The notes below the pieces were generated by a model. It had not been told where the DNA came from and ran no database searches. It was given only the letters and a program-made list of their open reading frames with translations. Below, piece by piece: positions 19,546 through 28,297 of a DNA stretch of 64,000 bases (its first letter is position 1; each line of letters begins with the position of its first letter). The translations under genes were made by a program, and so were the position numbers. The DNA comes from Lysobacter sp. KIS68-7. GTDB taxonomy: Bacteria; Pseudomonadota; Gammaproteobacteria; Xanthomonadales; Xanthomonadaceae. The stretch is taken from positions 1 through 64,000 of the forward strand of contig NZ_CP089925.1 of the NCBI RefSeq assembly GCF_021284745.1, in the 5' to 3' direction.

Positions 19546-22500
19546 TCAGAACTCGTAACGCAGCGTCACCGCCAACGACCAGCGCTGCGACGGGCTCAGC
19601 GACTCGTTGACCGGCAGGCCGGCCGGCGTGTACACGCCGTTCACGAGCTGGTTCTGGATGTTGTAGATGTACTTGCCGGTGGTCGGATCCACGCCCGCGT
19701 AGTTCGCGAAGTTGCGGGTGAGCGGGAAGTCCGCGCGGTGTTCGACGCCCCAATCCTTGTTGAGCAGGTTGAGGAAGTTGAACATGTCGAAGCGGATCGA
19801 ACCCTTGTGGCCTTCCATGAAGCCCGGGATTTCCTGCGTGAACGACAGGTCGACCTGGTTCACCCAGCCGGCGCGCGCGTTGTTGCGCTTGAAGATGCCA
19901 CCCGCATTGCGCGAAAGCTGGTTGTGGTTGCCGATGTAGGAATAGAACGAGTCGATCGCTTCCTGCGTGGTGCCCGGCGTGAACAACACGTCGCCACGGT
20001 TCATCGGGATGTAGGCCAGGTCGCGGACGTAGGAGTCGCCGTTGACGTCGTTGCCGAAGATCCAGCTGTACGGCGCGCCGCTGTGGCCGTCGTAGAACGC
20101 GGTGAACGAGGTCTTGTAGTCGCCGAAGAACGCGTGCTCGTAGGTGAACGAGGCGAGCAGGCGCTGCGGGACTTCATAGTTCGACGTGCCGAGCTGGTCG
20201 TCGTTCGGGTTGGCCCACGCGCGGTTGCTGAAGCTGGAGTTGGCGACGCTCGACGTGCCCGGGTTGACGTCCGTGGCGCGGCTCATCGTGTAGGCCACCA
20301 TCGCCGACCAGTCGTTCGCGAACGGCTTGCGCAGCGAGAACGTCAGGTTGTCGGAGTAGCCCTTGTCGGTGTTGGTCAGCAGGATCGTGCCCACGCCGAA
20401 GGACGGATTCGAATTCCAGCGCGTGGCGTTGCTGCTGCCCGGCGCGGCGTTCGGGTTCTGCGCGTAGCTGTAGCGGCCGTCCGGCAGGATGCCGGTGGGG
20501 GCGCCGAGGTTGATGTTGTCGTACTTGATGCCCTTGACCACGTCCAGGTGCTGGTACTCGGTCGTGAACACCACGCCCTTCCACGGCAGCTCATGGTCGA
20601 AGCCGAGCGTGTACTTGGCGACGGTCGGGATCTGGAAGTCCGGATCCACGACGCTGACGGTCATCGACGAGCGGCCGAGGCCCGGCGTGGTCGACGAACC
20701 CGGCGGAACCTGCGCACCCGAGGAGAACGGCGGGTCGGTCGGTTCGCGCAGGCGGTTCACGTCGTACGACGCAACGGCGACGCCGTTGTTGGAGTACGGG
20801 TTGGCGACCCACACCGCCGGCGTGTTCGAAACGAACAGGCCCGCGCCACCGCGCAGCTGCGTCGGACGCTCCGCGTCGAAGGCGTAGTTGAACGATGCAC
20901 GCGGCTGCCAGACGCTGTTGCCGTCGATGGTGCCCTGGTTGCTGTAACCGTAACCGCCGATGGCGGCGTTCGGGTTCGCCGGGTTGTCGCGCAGGCCGCA
21001 CGGGCCGAGGTTGCCGAGCGTGCCCGGCGCCGCGGCGAAGCACGGGTTGAACGTCGGCGCCGGATCGACCTTCGGCACGTCGTAACGCAGGCCGTACTGC
21101 ACCGACAGCTTGTCGGTGGCCTGCCAGGTGTCCTGCGCGAAGAAGCCGTACTGCTTCAGGTCGAACACCGCGGCGACGTTGTCGAGCGTGTAACCGGCGG
21201 CCGGCGTGGCGAGACGGTAGCGGCGATAGGTGCCCGCGGCGAAGTCGTCGATCGAGTTGAACTCGTAGCTGCCCGTGTAGTTCTGCAGAAACAGGTTGTA
21301 GAACTCGTCCTTCTGGTAATCGAGGCCGGCCTTGACGACGTGGTCGCCGAGGTACCAGCTACCGGCGAAGTAACCGTTCCAGCTGTCGACGCCAAGCACG
21401 TTGGCCTGCGAGGAGAACTCGGTGCCGATCACGACGCTCGGGCCGGTGTCCTGGCCGTTGGTGCGGATGGTGACTTCCGGCTGGTACACGCCGTTGAGCG
21501 GGCCGCGCAGCTGTTCGAACTTGTTGTAGCCGATCGACGCTTCGGTGCTGAAGGTGTCGGTCCAGTCGTCGTAGAAGCTCAGCGCGTAGCTGGTGTTCTT
21601 TTTGTTGAACAGATACCAGTTCGACGAGAGGTTCAGGCGCTGCGAGGTGCCCTGGACGATGATCGGCTCGTCTTCCTTCGTCTGGCTCAGGCGCAGCGAG
21701 GCGCGGTGCGCGTCGTTGATGTTCCAGTCGAACTTGACGAGGGCGCGCTTGGCTTCCAGGTCGAGGTTGGACGCGGTCAGGCCGCCCGGCGTCATGCCGA
21801 GCGAGGTCGCGGTGTTGATGATGTCGTTGACATCGTCGGCCGAGACGCCCGGCACTTCGTTGGTCGCGCCGGAACCGGCGGGGCCCCAGATCGAGCCCGG
21901 GCTCTTCTTCTTGCTGTCTTCATACGACGCGAAGAAGAACAGCGTGTCCTTCACGATCGGGCCACCGAGGGTGAAGCCGATCGTGGAATCCTTCGTGTAA
22001 CCGGTCCACTTCTTGCCGGCCGCGTTCTCGCCGATCATGGAATCGGCGTCCTGGTACACGTAGTAGACCGAACCGTGGAAGTCGTTCGTGCCGCTCTTGG
22101 TGACGGCGTTGACCGTCGCACCGACGCCGCGGCGCGTGGCCACGTCGTAGTTGGCCGTCGAGATGTTGTATTCCTCGATGGCGTCCTGCGAGATCGGCGT
22201 GCCCTTGGTCGGCAGGCCGTTGTCGTTCAGGCCGAAGGGGTCGCCGGCGTTGATCGTGTCGACGGTGATGCTGTTGTAGCGGAAGTTCTGGCCCATCGCC
22301 GAGAACGCGCCGCGGTCGCGGTCGGTGACGACGACGTTGGGGTCGGTGCGCACGACGTTCTGGATCGAACGGTCGGGCGCCGGCAGGCGGTTGAGGTCTT
22401 CGCGCGAGAGGTTCGTGCCGCGGCCCTTGTTGTCGGGCTGGAAGATCGCGACGCCGTTGCCGACGACGGAGATCGTTTCGAGTTCCTGCGGGGCGAGCGA

Positions 22501-22836
22501 GAGGTCGACGTTGGCGACCTTGTCCAGGCCGAGGAAGACGTTCTGCTGCGACTTCGTGCCGGCGTCCGCCTTGTTGACGGTGACGGTGTACGGGCCGCCG
22601 ACGCGCAGGCCGCGCGCGCTGTAACGACCGTTCGCATCGGTCACGGCCTTGCTGACGGTGCCCGACTCGGTGTGCACGATGGTCACTTCTGCGCCAGCGA
22701 GCGGCTGGCCATTCGCGCCGACGACGCGGCCGCCGAGACCGGCGGAGGTGCTCTGCGCGAACGCAGGCGCGGTGGCGAGAACAGCGAACAGCGCCAAGGA
22801 CAGCTTGGACAGCCGTGCACGATTACGATCAGTCAT
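19546..22836 (-). CDS. Oar-like TonB-dependent receptor
   Basis: The 1,096-aa outer-membrane protein begins with a signal peptide cleaved near residue 28 (AVLATAPAFAQ). A carboxypeptidase-regulatory-like domain follows (about 30-115; GGRVVGANGQPLAGAEVTIV). The plug domain has NLSREDLNRLPAPDRSIQNV, VTKSGTNDFHGSVYY and IGFTLGGPIVKDTLFFFAS, and a long beta-barrel ends in WSLAVTLRYEF. This is the Oar family, abundant in Xanthomonadaceae and implicated in uptake of, or sensing of, large substrates. The substrate cannot be inferred. The gene is a single unit with its own terminator and a 19-bp palindrome upstream (22969-22987). Confidence 0.93.
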   Translation of the reverse strand: MTDRNRARLSKLSLALFAVLATAPAFAQSTSAGLGGRVVGANGQPLAGAEVTIVHTESGTVSKAVTDANGRYSARGLRVGGPYTVTVNKADAGTKSQQNVFLGLDKVANVDLSLAPQELETISVVGNGVAIFQPDNKGRGTNLSREDLNRLPAPDRSIQNVVRTDPNVVVTDRDRGAFSAMGQNFRYNSITVDTINAGDPFGLNDNGLPTKGTPISQDAIEEYNISTANYDVATRRGVGATVNAVTKSGTNDFHGSVYYVYQDADSMIGENAAGKKWTGYTKDSTIGFTLGGPIVKDTLFFFASYEDSKKKSPGSIWGPAGSGATNEVPGVSADDVNDIINTATSLGMTPGGLTASNLDLEAKRALVKFDWNINDAHRASLRLSQTKEDEPIIVQGTSQRLNLSSNWYLFNKKNTSYALSFYDDWTDTFSTEASIGYNKFEQLRGPLNGVYQPEVTIRTNGQDTGPSVVIGTEFSSQANVLGVDSWNGYFAGSWYLGDHVVKAGLDYQKDEFYNLFLQNYTGSYEFNSIDDFAAGTYRRYRLATPAAGYTLDNVAAVFDLKQYGFFAQDTWQATDKLSVQYGLRYDVPKVDPAPTFNPCFAAAPGTLGNLGPCGLRDNPANPNAAIGGYGYSNQGTIDGNSVWQPRASFNYAFDAERPTQLRGGAGLFVSNTPAVWVANPYSNNGVAVASYDVNRLREPTDPPFSSGAQVPPGSSTTPGLGRSSMTVSVVDPDFQIPTVAKYTLGFDHELPWKGVVFTTEYQHLDVVKGIKYDNINLGAPTGILPDGRYSYAQNPNAAPGSSNATRWNSNPSFGVGTILLTNTDKGYSDNLTFSLRKPFANDWSAMVAYTMSRATDVNPGTSSVANSSFSNRAWANPNDDQLGTSNYEVPQRLLASFTYEHAFFGDYKTSFTAFYDGHSGAPYSWIFGNDVNGDSYVRDLAYIPMNRGDVLFTPGTTQEAIDSFYSYIGNHNQLSRNAGGIFKRNNARAGWVNQVDLSFTQEIPGFMEGHKGSIRFDMFNFLNLLNKDWGVEHRADFPLTRNFANYAGVDPTTGKYIYNIQNQLVNGVYTPAGLPVNESLSPSQRWSLAVTLRYEF

Positions 22837-22890
22837 CTTTGAAAAGCCTCGGGAAAAGGATTTTTGGGCAAACGGACGCAGCCTTCCGCA

Positions 22891-22906
22891 CGCAGATCCG
22901 TCTGCG
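22891..22906 (-). promoter_or_regulatory. Hairpin in the receptor leader
   Basis: CGCAGA-TCCG-TCTGCG is a perfect 6-bp stem with a tetraloop about 55 bases before the TonB receptor start codon, in what should be its 5' untranslated region. No T-run follows. Its role is unknown. Confidence 0.3.
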
Positions 22907-22968
22907 GCTTGGGCGAATGGGGTTGAAACCGTGGGAGGTCCCCGCCCACGCGCTCGGCGTGGGGTTAA

Positions 22969-22987
22969 CTACAGTTTAACACTGTAG
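22969..22987. promoter_or_regulatory. 19-bp palindrome upstream of the TonB receptor
   Basis: CTACAGT-TTAAC-ACTGTAG is a perfect inverted repeat in an AT-rich patch about 130 bases before the receptor start and 57 bases after the marC stop. The AT-rich spacer and surrounding GTTAAC would suit a promoter overlapped by an operator. No regulator gene is adjacent. Confidence 0.45.
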
Positions 22988-23043
22988 AGTTCGGGGATGA
23001 CCGGCCGGTGACAGCACGGCGCGGGACGGCAGACCTGAAGGCT

Positions 23044-23649
23044 TCAGGCGCCCGGAGTGATCGACGAGGCGACGTAGGTGCTCAGCCCGTCCAGGAACAT
23101 CTGGACCGAGATGGCCACCAGCAGCATGCCCATCAGGCGCTCGACCGCGATGAGCACGCGGGTGCCGAGCCAGCGATACAGGTAGGTCGCCGAAAACAGG
23201 ATGGCCGCCGTCGCGCCCCAGGCGATGAGCAGTGCCACGCTCCACTCCATCAGGCGCTTGGGTTCGTTGCTGCCCATCAGCATCACGGCCGCCATGCCCG
23301 ACGGACCCGCGACCAGCGGGATCGCCATCGGCACGATGAAGGGTTCCCCGCCCGGCAACTCGCCCATCAGGCCTTCCGGCGGCGGGAAGATCATGCGCAG
23401 GCCGATCAGGAACAGCACGATGCCGCCGGCGATGGAGACCGACTCCTGGCGCAGGTGCATCATGTCCAGCGCGAACTTGCCGCCCCACAGGAACACCATC
23501 AGCACGCAGAGCGCGATCAGCAGCTCGCGCACGAGCACGATGCGCCTGCGATTCGCGGGCAGGGGCTTGAGCAGCCCGAGGAACACGGGGATGTTCCCGA
23601 GCGGATCGAGGATCAGGAACAGCAGCAGCGCGGCGGACGTGACGGTCAT
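23044..23649 (-). CDS. marC: MarC-family integral membrane protein
   Basis: The 201-aa protein has six predicted membrane helices and family motifs LFLILDPLGNIPVFLGLL at the N-terminus, FLIGLRMIFPPP in the middle and PLVAGPSGMAAVMLMGSNEP. MarC/UPF0056 proteins are inner-membrane proteins of unclear function, once linked to antibiotic resistance but not supported as efflux pumps. Its ATG overlaps the stop of the preceding dehydrogenase-like gene (ATGA), so the two are translationally coupled in the operon grxD, dehydrogenase-like, marC. A much longer reading frame from 24294 is only open by chance. Confidence 0.9.
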   Translation of the reverse strand: MTVTSAALLLFLILDPLGNIPVFLGLLKPLPANRRRIVLVRELLIALCVLMVFLWGGKFALDMMHLRQESVSIAGGIVLFLIGLRMIFPPPEGLMGELPGGEPFIVPMAIPLVAGPSGMAAVMLMGSNEPKRLMEWSVALLIAWGATAAILFSATYLYRWLGTRVLIAVERLMGMLLVAISVQMFLDGLSTYVASSITPGA

Positions 23650-24386
23650 TCGAGCACGCGGATCGTGCCGCGCCATTCCGCGCCGGCTTCCGAGAGAAGC
23701 TCGACGCAGGCCTGCGCCGCGAGCGCCGGATCGCGCGCATCGCGATCCTGGTCGTCGACGAAGGCCTTCGCACGCAGGCCCGTGCGCATCGGCCCGGGCT
23801 GCAGGCCCGCGATGCGCACCGGCGAGTTCACCGATTCCGCATGCAGCATGCCGACGAGCGCGGACAGCCCGTGCTCGGCCAGGCCGTAGCCGCCCCAGAA
23901 CGCGCGCGACACGCGCTGCAGGTCGTCGACGAGGAACACCACCGCACCATCCTTCGCCTTGCGCAGTTGCGGCAGGCACGCCTGCGTGAGCCACCAAGGC
24001 GCAGTGAGATTGATGTGCACCGCGCGCGCGAACATCGCCGGATCGGTGTGTTCGAGCGGCGTCAGGCCGCGGAATTCGGCAGTGCAATGCAGCAGGCCGT
24101 CGAGGCGGCCGTACTCCTCGCCGATGCGTTCGGCGAGGTCGGCGAAGTCGTCGGGCGTGGCGCCTTCCAGGTCCAGCGGATACAGCACCGGCGAGACCGG
24201 CTTTTCGCTTTGCGCTTCGATCGAATCGTGCAGGCGCTCGAGCTGGCGCACCTTGCGGCCGAGGAGGATGGTCGTCGCACCGGCGCGCGCGCATGCACGC
24301 GCGGCGGCGCTGCCCAGCCCGCCATGCGCGCCCGTGACCAGGACGACGCGGCCGTCGAGCGTTCCTTCGCCCAGGGCGGGGCTCAC
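23646..24386 (-). CDS. Short-chain dehydrogenase-like protein with missing catalytic residues
   Basis: The 246-aa protein has the SDR Rossmann fold: LVTGAHGGLGSAAARACARA for NAD(P) binding near 17-27, and the DGLLHCTAEF strand that is usually NNAG. It resembles the YciK group. The active site, normally Ser...YxxxK, reads VVFLVDDLQRVSRAFWGGYGLAEH. The serine position is Asp and the lysine is Glu (GAG, clear in the DNA), so ordinary oxidoreductase chemistry is doubtful. The start is GTG at 24386, overlapping the grxD stop as GTGA. It overlaps marC by four bases at its end. Confidence 0.85.
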   Translation of the reverse strand: MSPALGEGTLDGRVVLVTGAHGGLGSAAARACARAGATTILLGRKVRQLERLHDSIEAQSEKPVSPVLYPLDLEGATPDDFADLAERIGEEYGRLDGLLHCTAEFRGLTPLEHTDPAMFARAVHINLTAPWWLTQACLPQLRKAKDGAVVFLVDDLQRVSRAFWGGYGLAEHGLSALVGMLHAESVNSPVRIAGLQPGPMRTGLRAKAFVDDQDRDARDPALAAQACVELLSEAGAEWRGTIRVLE

Positions 24387-24733
24387 TGCTTCTGCGCTTC
24401 GGCGATCATGCGCGCCAGCTCGCCCGACTCGGCGAGTTCGCACGTGATGTCGCAGCCGCCGATGAGCTCGCCGTTGATGAACAACTGCGGGAACGTCGGC
24501 CAATCCGAATACCGCGGCAGGTTCGCGCGGATCTCGGGTTCTTCGAGCACGTTGACGGTATGCAGCTGCGTTGCGCCGGCGCCCTTGAGCGCCTGCACCG
24601 CGCGGCTGGAGAAGCCGCACATCGGGAACTGCGGCGTGCCCTTCATGAAAAGCACGATCGGATGGCCGGTGACTTCGGCCTGGATCCGCTCCTGGATGGA
24701 TGCGTGCTGGAGGGGCACGGACTGGATCGACAT
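24383..24733 (-). CDS. grxD: Monothiol glutaredoxin Grx4
   Basis: The 116-aa protein has the CGFS active site at residues 39-42 (PQFPMCGFSSR), plus the glutathione-binding WPTFPQLFINGELIGGCD. CGFS glutaredoxins bind a glutathione-ligated [2Fe-2S] cluster with BolA partners and serve iron-sulfur trafficking rather than reduction. It starts the operon that includes the dehydrogenase-like gene and marC. It is divergent from sodB with 69 bases between them, a logical pairing of iron and oxidative stress genes. Confidence 0.96.
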   Translation of the reverse strand: MSIQSVPLQHASIQERIQAEVTGHPIVLFMKGTPQFPMCGFSSRAVQALKGAGATQLHTVNVLEEPEIRANLPRYSDWPTFPQLFINGELIGGCDITCELAESGELARMIAEAQKQ

Positions 24734-24750
24734 GGGGTCTCCGGAATCTC

Positions 24751-24779
24751 TTGACGCGACGTGGGGCTAGAATTGTAAG
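24751..24779 (+). promoter_or_regulatory. Candidate sigma-70 promoter of sodB
   Basis: TTGACG (24751-24756) and TGTAAG (24774-24779) are separated by 17 bases. The implied start of transcription is only about 15-20 bases before the ATG, and AAGGAGAG serves as ribosome binding site. Confidence 0.5.
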
Positions 24780-24802
24780 CCCAGACAAGGAGAGCTACCC
24801 CC

Positions 24803-25390
24803 ATGGCGATCGAACTGCCTCCCCTCCCCTACGACCGCACCGCGCTGGAGCCGTACATCTCCGGCGAGACGCTGGACTACCACCACGGCAAGCACCACAA
24901 GGCCTACGTCGACAACCTCAACAAGCTGGTCGCCGGCACCGAGTTCGAGTCGATGGACCTGGTGGAGATCATCCGCAAGTCGCAGGGCGGCATGTTCAAC
25001 AACGCCGCGCAGGTGTGGAACCACACCTTCTACTGGAACTGCATGAAGCCGGCCTCGGCGGGCGGCGGCGGCGAGCCCACGGGCAAGCTGGCGGACGCGA
25101 TCCACAAGGCCTTCGGCGACTTCGCCAAGTTCAAGGAACAGTTCTCCGACACCGCCGTGAAGACCTTCGGCTCGGGCTGGGCCTGGCTGGTGCAGCGTCC
25201 CGATGGCGCGCTCGCGCTGTCGAGCACGTCCAACGCCAACACGCCGCTCACCGGCGAGGACACCGCGCTGCTCACGTGCGACGTGTGGGAACACGCGTAC
25301 TACGTGGACTATCGCAATGCGCGTCCGAAGTACGTGGAAAACTTCTGGAACATCGTCAACTGGGAGTTCGTTGCATCCCAGATGCGCTGA
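24803..25390 (+). CDS. sodB: Superoxide dismutase [Fe]
   Basis: The 195-aa cytoplasmic enzyme converts superoxide to hydrogen peroxide and oxygen. The four metal ligands are H27, H74, D160 and H164 ([16 protein letters not shown] and [14 protein letters not shown]). The Gln at 70 in AAQVWNH is the residue typical of iron enzymes. Length is standard. A strong AAGGAG site precedes the ATG. It converges on purK, and the two stop codons lie in one palindrome (25388-25405). Confidence 0.97.
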   Translation: MAIELPPLPYDRTALEPYISGETLDYHHGKHHKAYVDNLNKLVAGTEFESMDLVEIIRKSQGGMFNNAAQVWNHTFYWNCMKPASAGGGGEPTGKLADAIHKAFGDFAKFKEQFSDTAVKTFGSGWAWLVQRPDGALALSSTSNANTPLTGEDTALLTCDVWEHAYYVDYRNARPKYVENFWNIVNWEFVASQMR

Positions 25391-25405
25391 TGCGCTGACG
25401 CATCA
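25388..25405. repeat. Palindrome spanning the sodB and purK stop codons
   Basis: TGATGCG-CTGA-CGCATCA is a perfect 7-bp stem with a 4-base loop. The sodB stop is its first three bases and the purK stop (minus strand) its last three. It could be a compact hairpin shared by the two convergent transcripts, though no T-run follows on either side. Confidence 0.5.
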
Positions 25406-26542
25406 ACCCAGGGCCGCGATGACCGGGTTCACCTGGTTTTCGCGGCCCAGTTTTTTTCCGACGCGGGCGAGCGTCGCGGCGAGTTCTTCCGGGGTGTCGG
25501 CGCGCAGCGTTGCGTGCCCGACCTTGCGCCCGACGCGCGATTCCTTGCCGTAGTCGTGCCAGTGGCCGCCCGGTTCGGCGAGCACGGCGTTGGCATCGGG
25601 CATCGCGCCGATCCAGTTGAGCATGCACGCTTCGCCCACCATGCGCGTGTCGCCGAGCGGCAGGCCGAGCACGGCGCGCAGGTGGTTCTGGAACTGCGAG
25701 GTCTCGCTGCCTTCGATCGTCCAATGGCCGGAGTTGTGCACGCGCGGGGCGAGCTCGTTGGCGAGCAGCTCGCCACCACGGCAGAACAGTTCGAGGGCGA
25801 AGACGCCGACATAGGCGAGCGAATCGGCGAGTGCGCGTGCATGCGCGATCGCTTTTTCCGCGACGACGGCATCGACCGGCGCGGGCGCCAAGCTCGCCGA
25901 CAGCACACCGTCGACGTGCCAGTTCTGCGTCAGCGGCCACGCGCGGAATTCGCCGTCGCGGCCGCGCACGGCCACCACGCTCACTTCGCTATCGAAGGCG
26001 ACGAAGCCTTCGAGGATCAGGCCCACGGTGCGCGCCTGTCCGCCGAGCGCATCCCACGCGGCCGCGGCATCGGCCGGCGACTTCAGGCGGAACTGGCCCT
26101 TGCCGTCGTAGCCGAGGCGACGCGTCTTGAGGATGCAGGGCGTGCCGATGGAGGCGATGGCGGCATCGAGCGTTTCGCGCGAATCCACCGCGGCGAACGG
26201 CGGCACCGGAATGCCGAGTTCGCGGAACAAGGTTTTTTCCGCAAGGCGATCCTGCGCGACGCCCAGCGCGCGCGGGCTCGGGAACACCGGCACGCGTTCG
26301 GCGAGCCACTGCGCGGATTCGGCCGGCACGTTCTCGAAGTCGAACGTGGCGACATCGATCTTCGATGCGAATTCGGCGAGCGCGTTTTCGTCGCGCCAGT
26401 CGCCGACGATCATCGGCGCGAACTGGCCGGCGCACGCATCCGCCACGGTGTCCATCACCAGGAAGCGCAGGCCGAGCGGCGCGCCGGAGAGCGCGAGCAT
26501 GCGGGCGAGCTGGCCGCCGCCGAGGATTCCGACCGTCGTCAT
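25403..26542 (-). CDS. purK: N5-carboxyaminoimidazole ribonucleotide synthase
   Basis: PurK is the ATP-grasp enzyme that carboxylates aminoimidazole ribonucleotide with bicarbonate in purine synthesis, handing the product to PurE. The 379-aa protein starts MTTVGILGGGQLARMLALSG, contains LKTRRLGYDGKGQFRL for ATP binding and ELAPRVHNSGHWTIEGSETS near the active site. A continuous frame runs further upstream through purE, but the family start at 26542 is clear. It follows purE by seven bases, so the pair is one operon. Confidence 0.97.
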   Translation of the reverse strand: MTTVGILGGGQLARMLALSGAPLGLRFLVMDTVADACAGQFAPMIVGDWRDENALAEFASKIDVATFDFENVPAESAQWLAERVPVFPSPRALGVAQDRLAEKTLFRELGIPVPPFAAVDSRETLDAAIASIGTPCILKTRRLGYDGKGQFRLKSPADAAAAWDALGGQARTVGLILEGFVAFDSEVSVVAVRGRDGEFRAWPLTQNWHVDGVLSASLAPAPVDAVVAEKAIAHARALADSLAYVGVFALELFCRGGELLANELAPRVHNSGHWTIEGSETSQFQNHLRAVLGLPLGDTRMVGEACMLNWIGAMPDANAVLAEPGGHWHDYGKESRVGRKVGHATLRADTPEELAATLARVGKKLGRENQVNPVIAALG

Positions 26543-26549
26543 CGTGCGA

Positions 26550-27068
26550 TCACTTGCGGGGGTCGTCGTTCTTCGCGACGTCGTCGGTCTGGCGCTGGCG
26601 GAACGCCTCGAGCGCCTGCGCGATCGCGGTCTCGTAGGGCGCGAGCAAGGCCGCGGCGAACAGGGCCGCATTCGACGCACCCGCATTGCCGATCGCAAAC
26701 GTCGCCACGGGAATGCCCGCCGGCATCTGCACGATCGACAGCAGGGAATCCATGCCGTTGAGCGCCTTGCTCTGCACGGGCACGCCGAGCACCGGCACCG
26801 CGGTCTTGGCCGCGAGCATGCCCGGCAGATGCGCCGCGCCGCCGGCACCGGCGATGATCGCGCGCAGGCCGCGCGCCTGGGCCGTGGCGGCGTAGTCGAA
26901 CAACACGTCGGGCGTGCGGTGCGCCGAAACGATGCGCACCTCGTGCGGCACGCCGAGGGCTTCGAGCTTCTGCGCGGCGTGCTGCATCGTTTCCCAGTCC
27001 GAGCGCGAGCCCATGACGATGCCGACCAGCGGGGGTCGGTCGTTGCGGGCGTCCTGCGTCGAGGCCAT
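26550..27068 (-). CDS. purE: N5-carboxyaminoimidazole ribonucleotide mutase
   Basis: The 172-aa class I PurE moves the carboxyl group made by PurK to C4 of the imidazole ring. It has the nucleotide-binding [13 protein letters not shown], the active-site histidine in [13 protein letters not shown] and the [15 protein letters not shown] loop, followed by [20 protein letters not shown]. Length is normal. It heads the purE-purK operon and is divergent from the Trm112-like gene. Confidence 0.97.
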   Translation of the reverse strand: MASTQDARNDRPPLVGIVMGSRSDWETMQHAAQKLEALGVPHEVRIVSAHRTPDVLFDYAATAQARGLRAIIAGAGGAAHLPGMLAAKTAVPVLGVPVQSKALNGMDSLLSIVQMPAGIPVATFAIGNAGASNAALFAAALLAPYETAIAQALEAFRQRQTDDVAKNDDPRK

Positions 27069-27146
27069 GGCGGATCCTGTGTGGAGCGGAGGGGCTGCTC
27101 CGATGGGCGTATTCTAGCGGCCCTTCCCACGCCATGGCCCCCGCGC

Positions 27147-27416
27147 ATGGATCGCAAGCTCCTGGACATCCTCGCCTGCCCCGCCACGCGCCAGCCGTTG
27201 GCGATGCTCGATGCACGGGGCCTGCAGGCCCTGAACGCCGCCATCGCCTCGGGCGGCATCGCCCGAGGGGACGGCGCGCCGCAGGGCCAGGCCCTGCGCG
27301 AAGCGCTCGTCACGCGCGATCGCAAGATCGTCTACCGCATCGACGACGGCATTCCGGTGCTGCTCGTGGAGGAAGCGATCGCCACCGGTCAGGTGGCCGA
27401 CTTCCCGCCGGCATGA
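27147..27416 (+). CDS. Trm112-family protein lacking the usual cysteine pairs
   Basis: The 89-aa protein begins MDRKLLDILACPATRQPL and ends with the conserved IDDGIPVLLVEEAIA, the Trm112/YcaR signature. Typical members are about 60 aa and have a CPxC motif; this one keeps only one cysteine and has about 30 extra residues in the middle. I recall similar sequences from other Xanthomonadaceae, so this is probably a lineage form. Trm112-like proteins activate methyltransferases in eukaryotes and archaea; the bacterial role is poorly known. Its stop overlaps the nadC start (ATGA). Confidence 0.85.
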   Translation: MDRKLLDILACPATRQPLAMLDARGLQALNAAIASGGIARGDGAPQGQALREALVTRDRKIVYRIDDGIPVLLVEEAIATGQVADFPPA

Positions 27417-28282
27417 CGGCCGCCGGCATGGGCCACGACGTCGCTCCGCCCACCGAAGACCTGGTCCTGGCGGACGTCGCACGCGCGCTCGACGAAGACC
27501 TCGGCCGCGGCGACGTCACCGCCGCCCTGCTGCCGGACGTTCCCGACACGGCCTACCTGTTGTGCAAGGAAGTCGCCGTCATCTGCGGGCGGCCGTGGTT
27601 CGACGCCTGCCATCGCGCATTGCATCCGGAAGTCGCCATCGCCTGGCACGTCGCCGAAGGCGATCGCGTGCGCGCCGGCACGGTGATCGCCACGCTCGAA
27701 GGACGCGTGCGTTCGCTCGTCACGGCGGAACGCGCGGCGCTCAATTTCCTGCAGACGCTCAGCGGCACGGCGACCGTCACCGCCGACTATGTCGCCGCGG
27801 TGCGCGGCACGCCGGCGAAGATCCTCGATACGCGCAAGACGATCCCCGGCCTGCGCGTCGCGCAGAAATACGCGGTGCGCGTCGGCGGCGGCGTCAACCA
27901 CCGCATGGGGCTCTACGATGCGGTGATGCTCAAGGAGAACCACGTGCGCGCCGCCGGTTCGCTCACGATGGCGATCCGCAAGGCGCGCCTGGCGCAACCG
28001 ACCTTGCCGCTGATCGTGGAAGTGGAAACGCTGGACCAGCTGGACGAAGCGCTCAACGTCGGGTGCGAGCGCATCCTGATCGACGAGTTCGACACGCAGA
28101 TGCGACGCGAAGCCGTGCGTCGCGCGGCCGGCCGAATTCCGCTGGAAGTCTCGGGCGGCGTGGACCTGACCACCGTGCGCGAAATCGCCGAAGACGGCGT
28201 GGATTGCATTTCGATCGGCGGACTCACCAAGCACGTCCGCGCGATCGACCTGTCGATGAAACTGGGGCGGCGCGCGGGCTGA
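27413..28282 (+). CDS. nadC: Nicotinate-nucleotide pyrophosphorylase (carboxylating)
   Basis: NadC converts quinolinate and PRPP to nicotinate mononucleotide in de novo NAD synthesis. The 289-aa protein contains the motif KILDTRKTIPGLRVAQKYAV, the substrate-binding GGGVNHRMGLYDAVMLKENH, IDEFDTQMRREAV, and EVSGGVDLTTVREIAEDGVD. Length and order match the family. The ATG at 27413 overlaps the stop of the Trm112-like gene, so they are coupled. Its stop lies 16 bases from the stop of the convergent FHA gene. Confidence 0.96.
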   Translation: MTAAGMGHDVAPPTEDLVLADVARALDEDLGRGDVTAALLPDVPDTAYLLCKEVAVICGRPWFDACHRALHPEVAIAWHVAEGDRVRAGTVIATLEGRVRSLVTAERAALNFLQTLSGTATVTADYVAAVRGTPAKILDTRKTIPGLRVAQKYAVRVGGGVNHRMGLYDAVMLKENHVRAAGSLTMAIRKARLAQPTLPLIVEVETLDQLDEALNVGCERILIDEFDTQMRREAVRRAAGRIPLEVSGGVDLTTVREIAEDGVDCISIGGLTKHVRAIDLSMKLGRRAG

Positions 28283-28297
28283 GCCGCGCGTGGCCCG

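Noticed and set aside
19525-22842. 1,105-codon plus-strand frame opposite the TonB receptor
   Set aside because: The receptor is certain from signal peptide to barrel end; the opposite frame is low-complexity Arg/Val/Glu.
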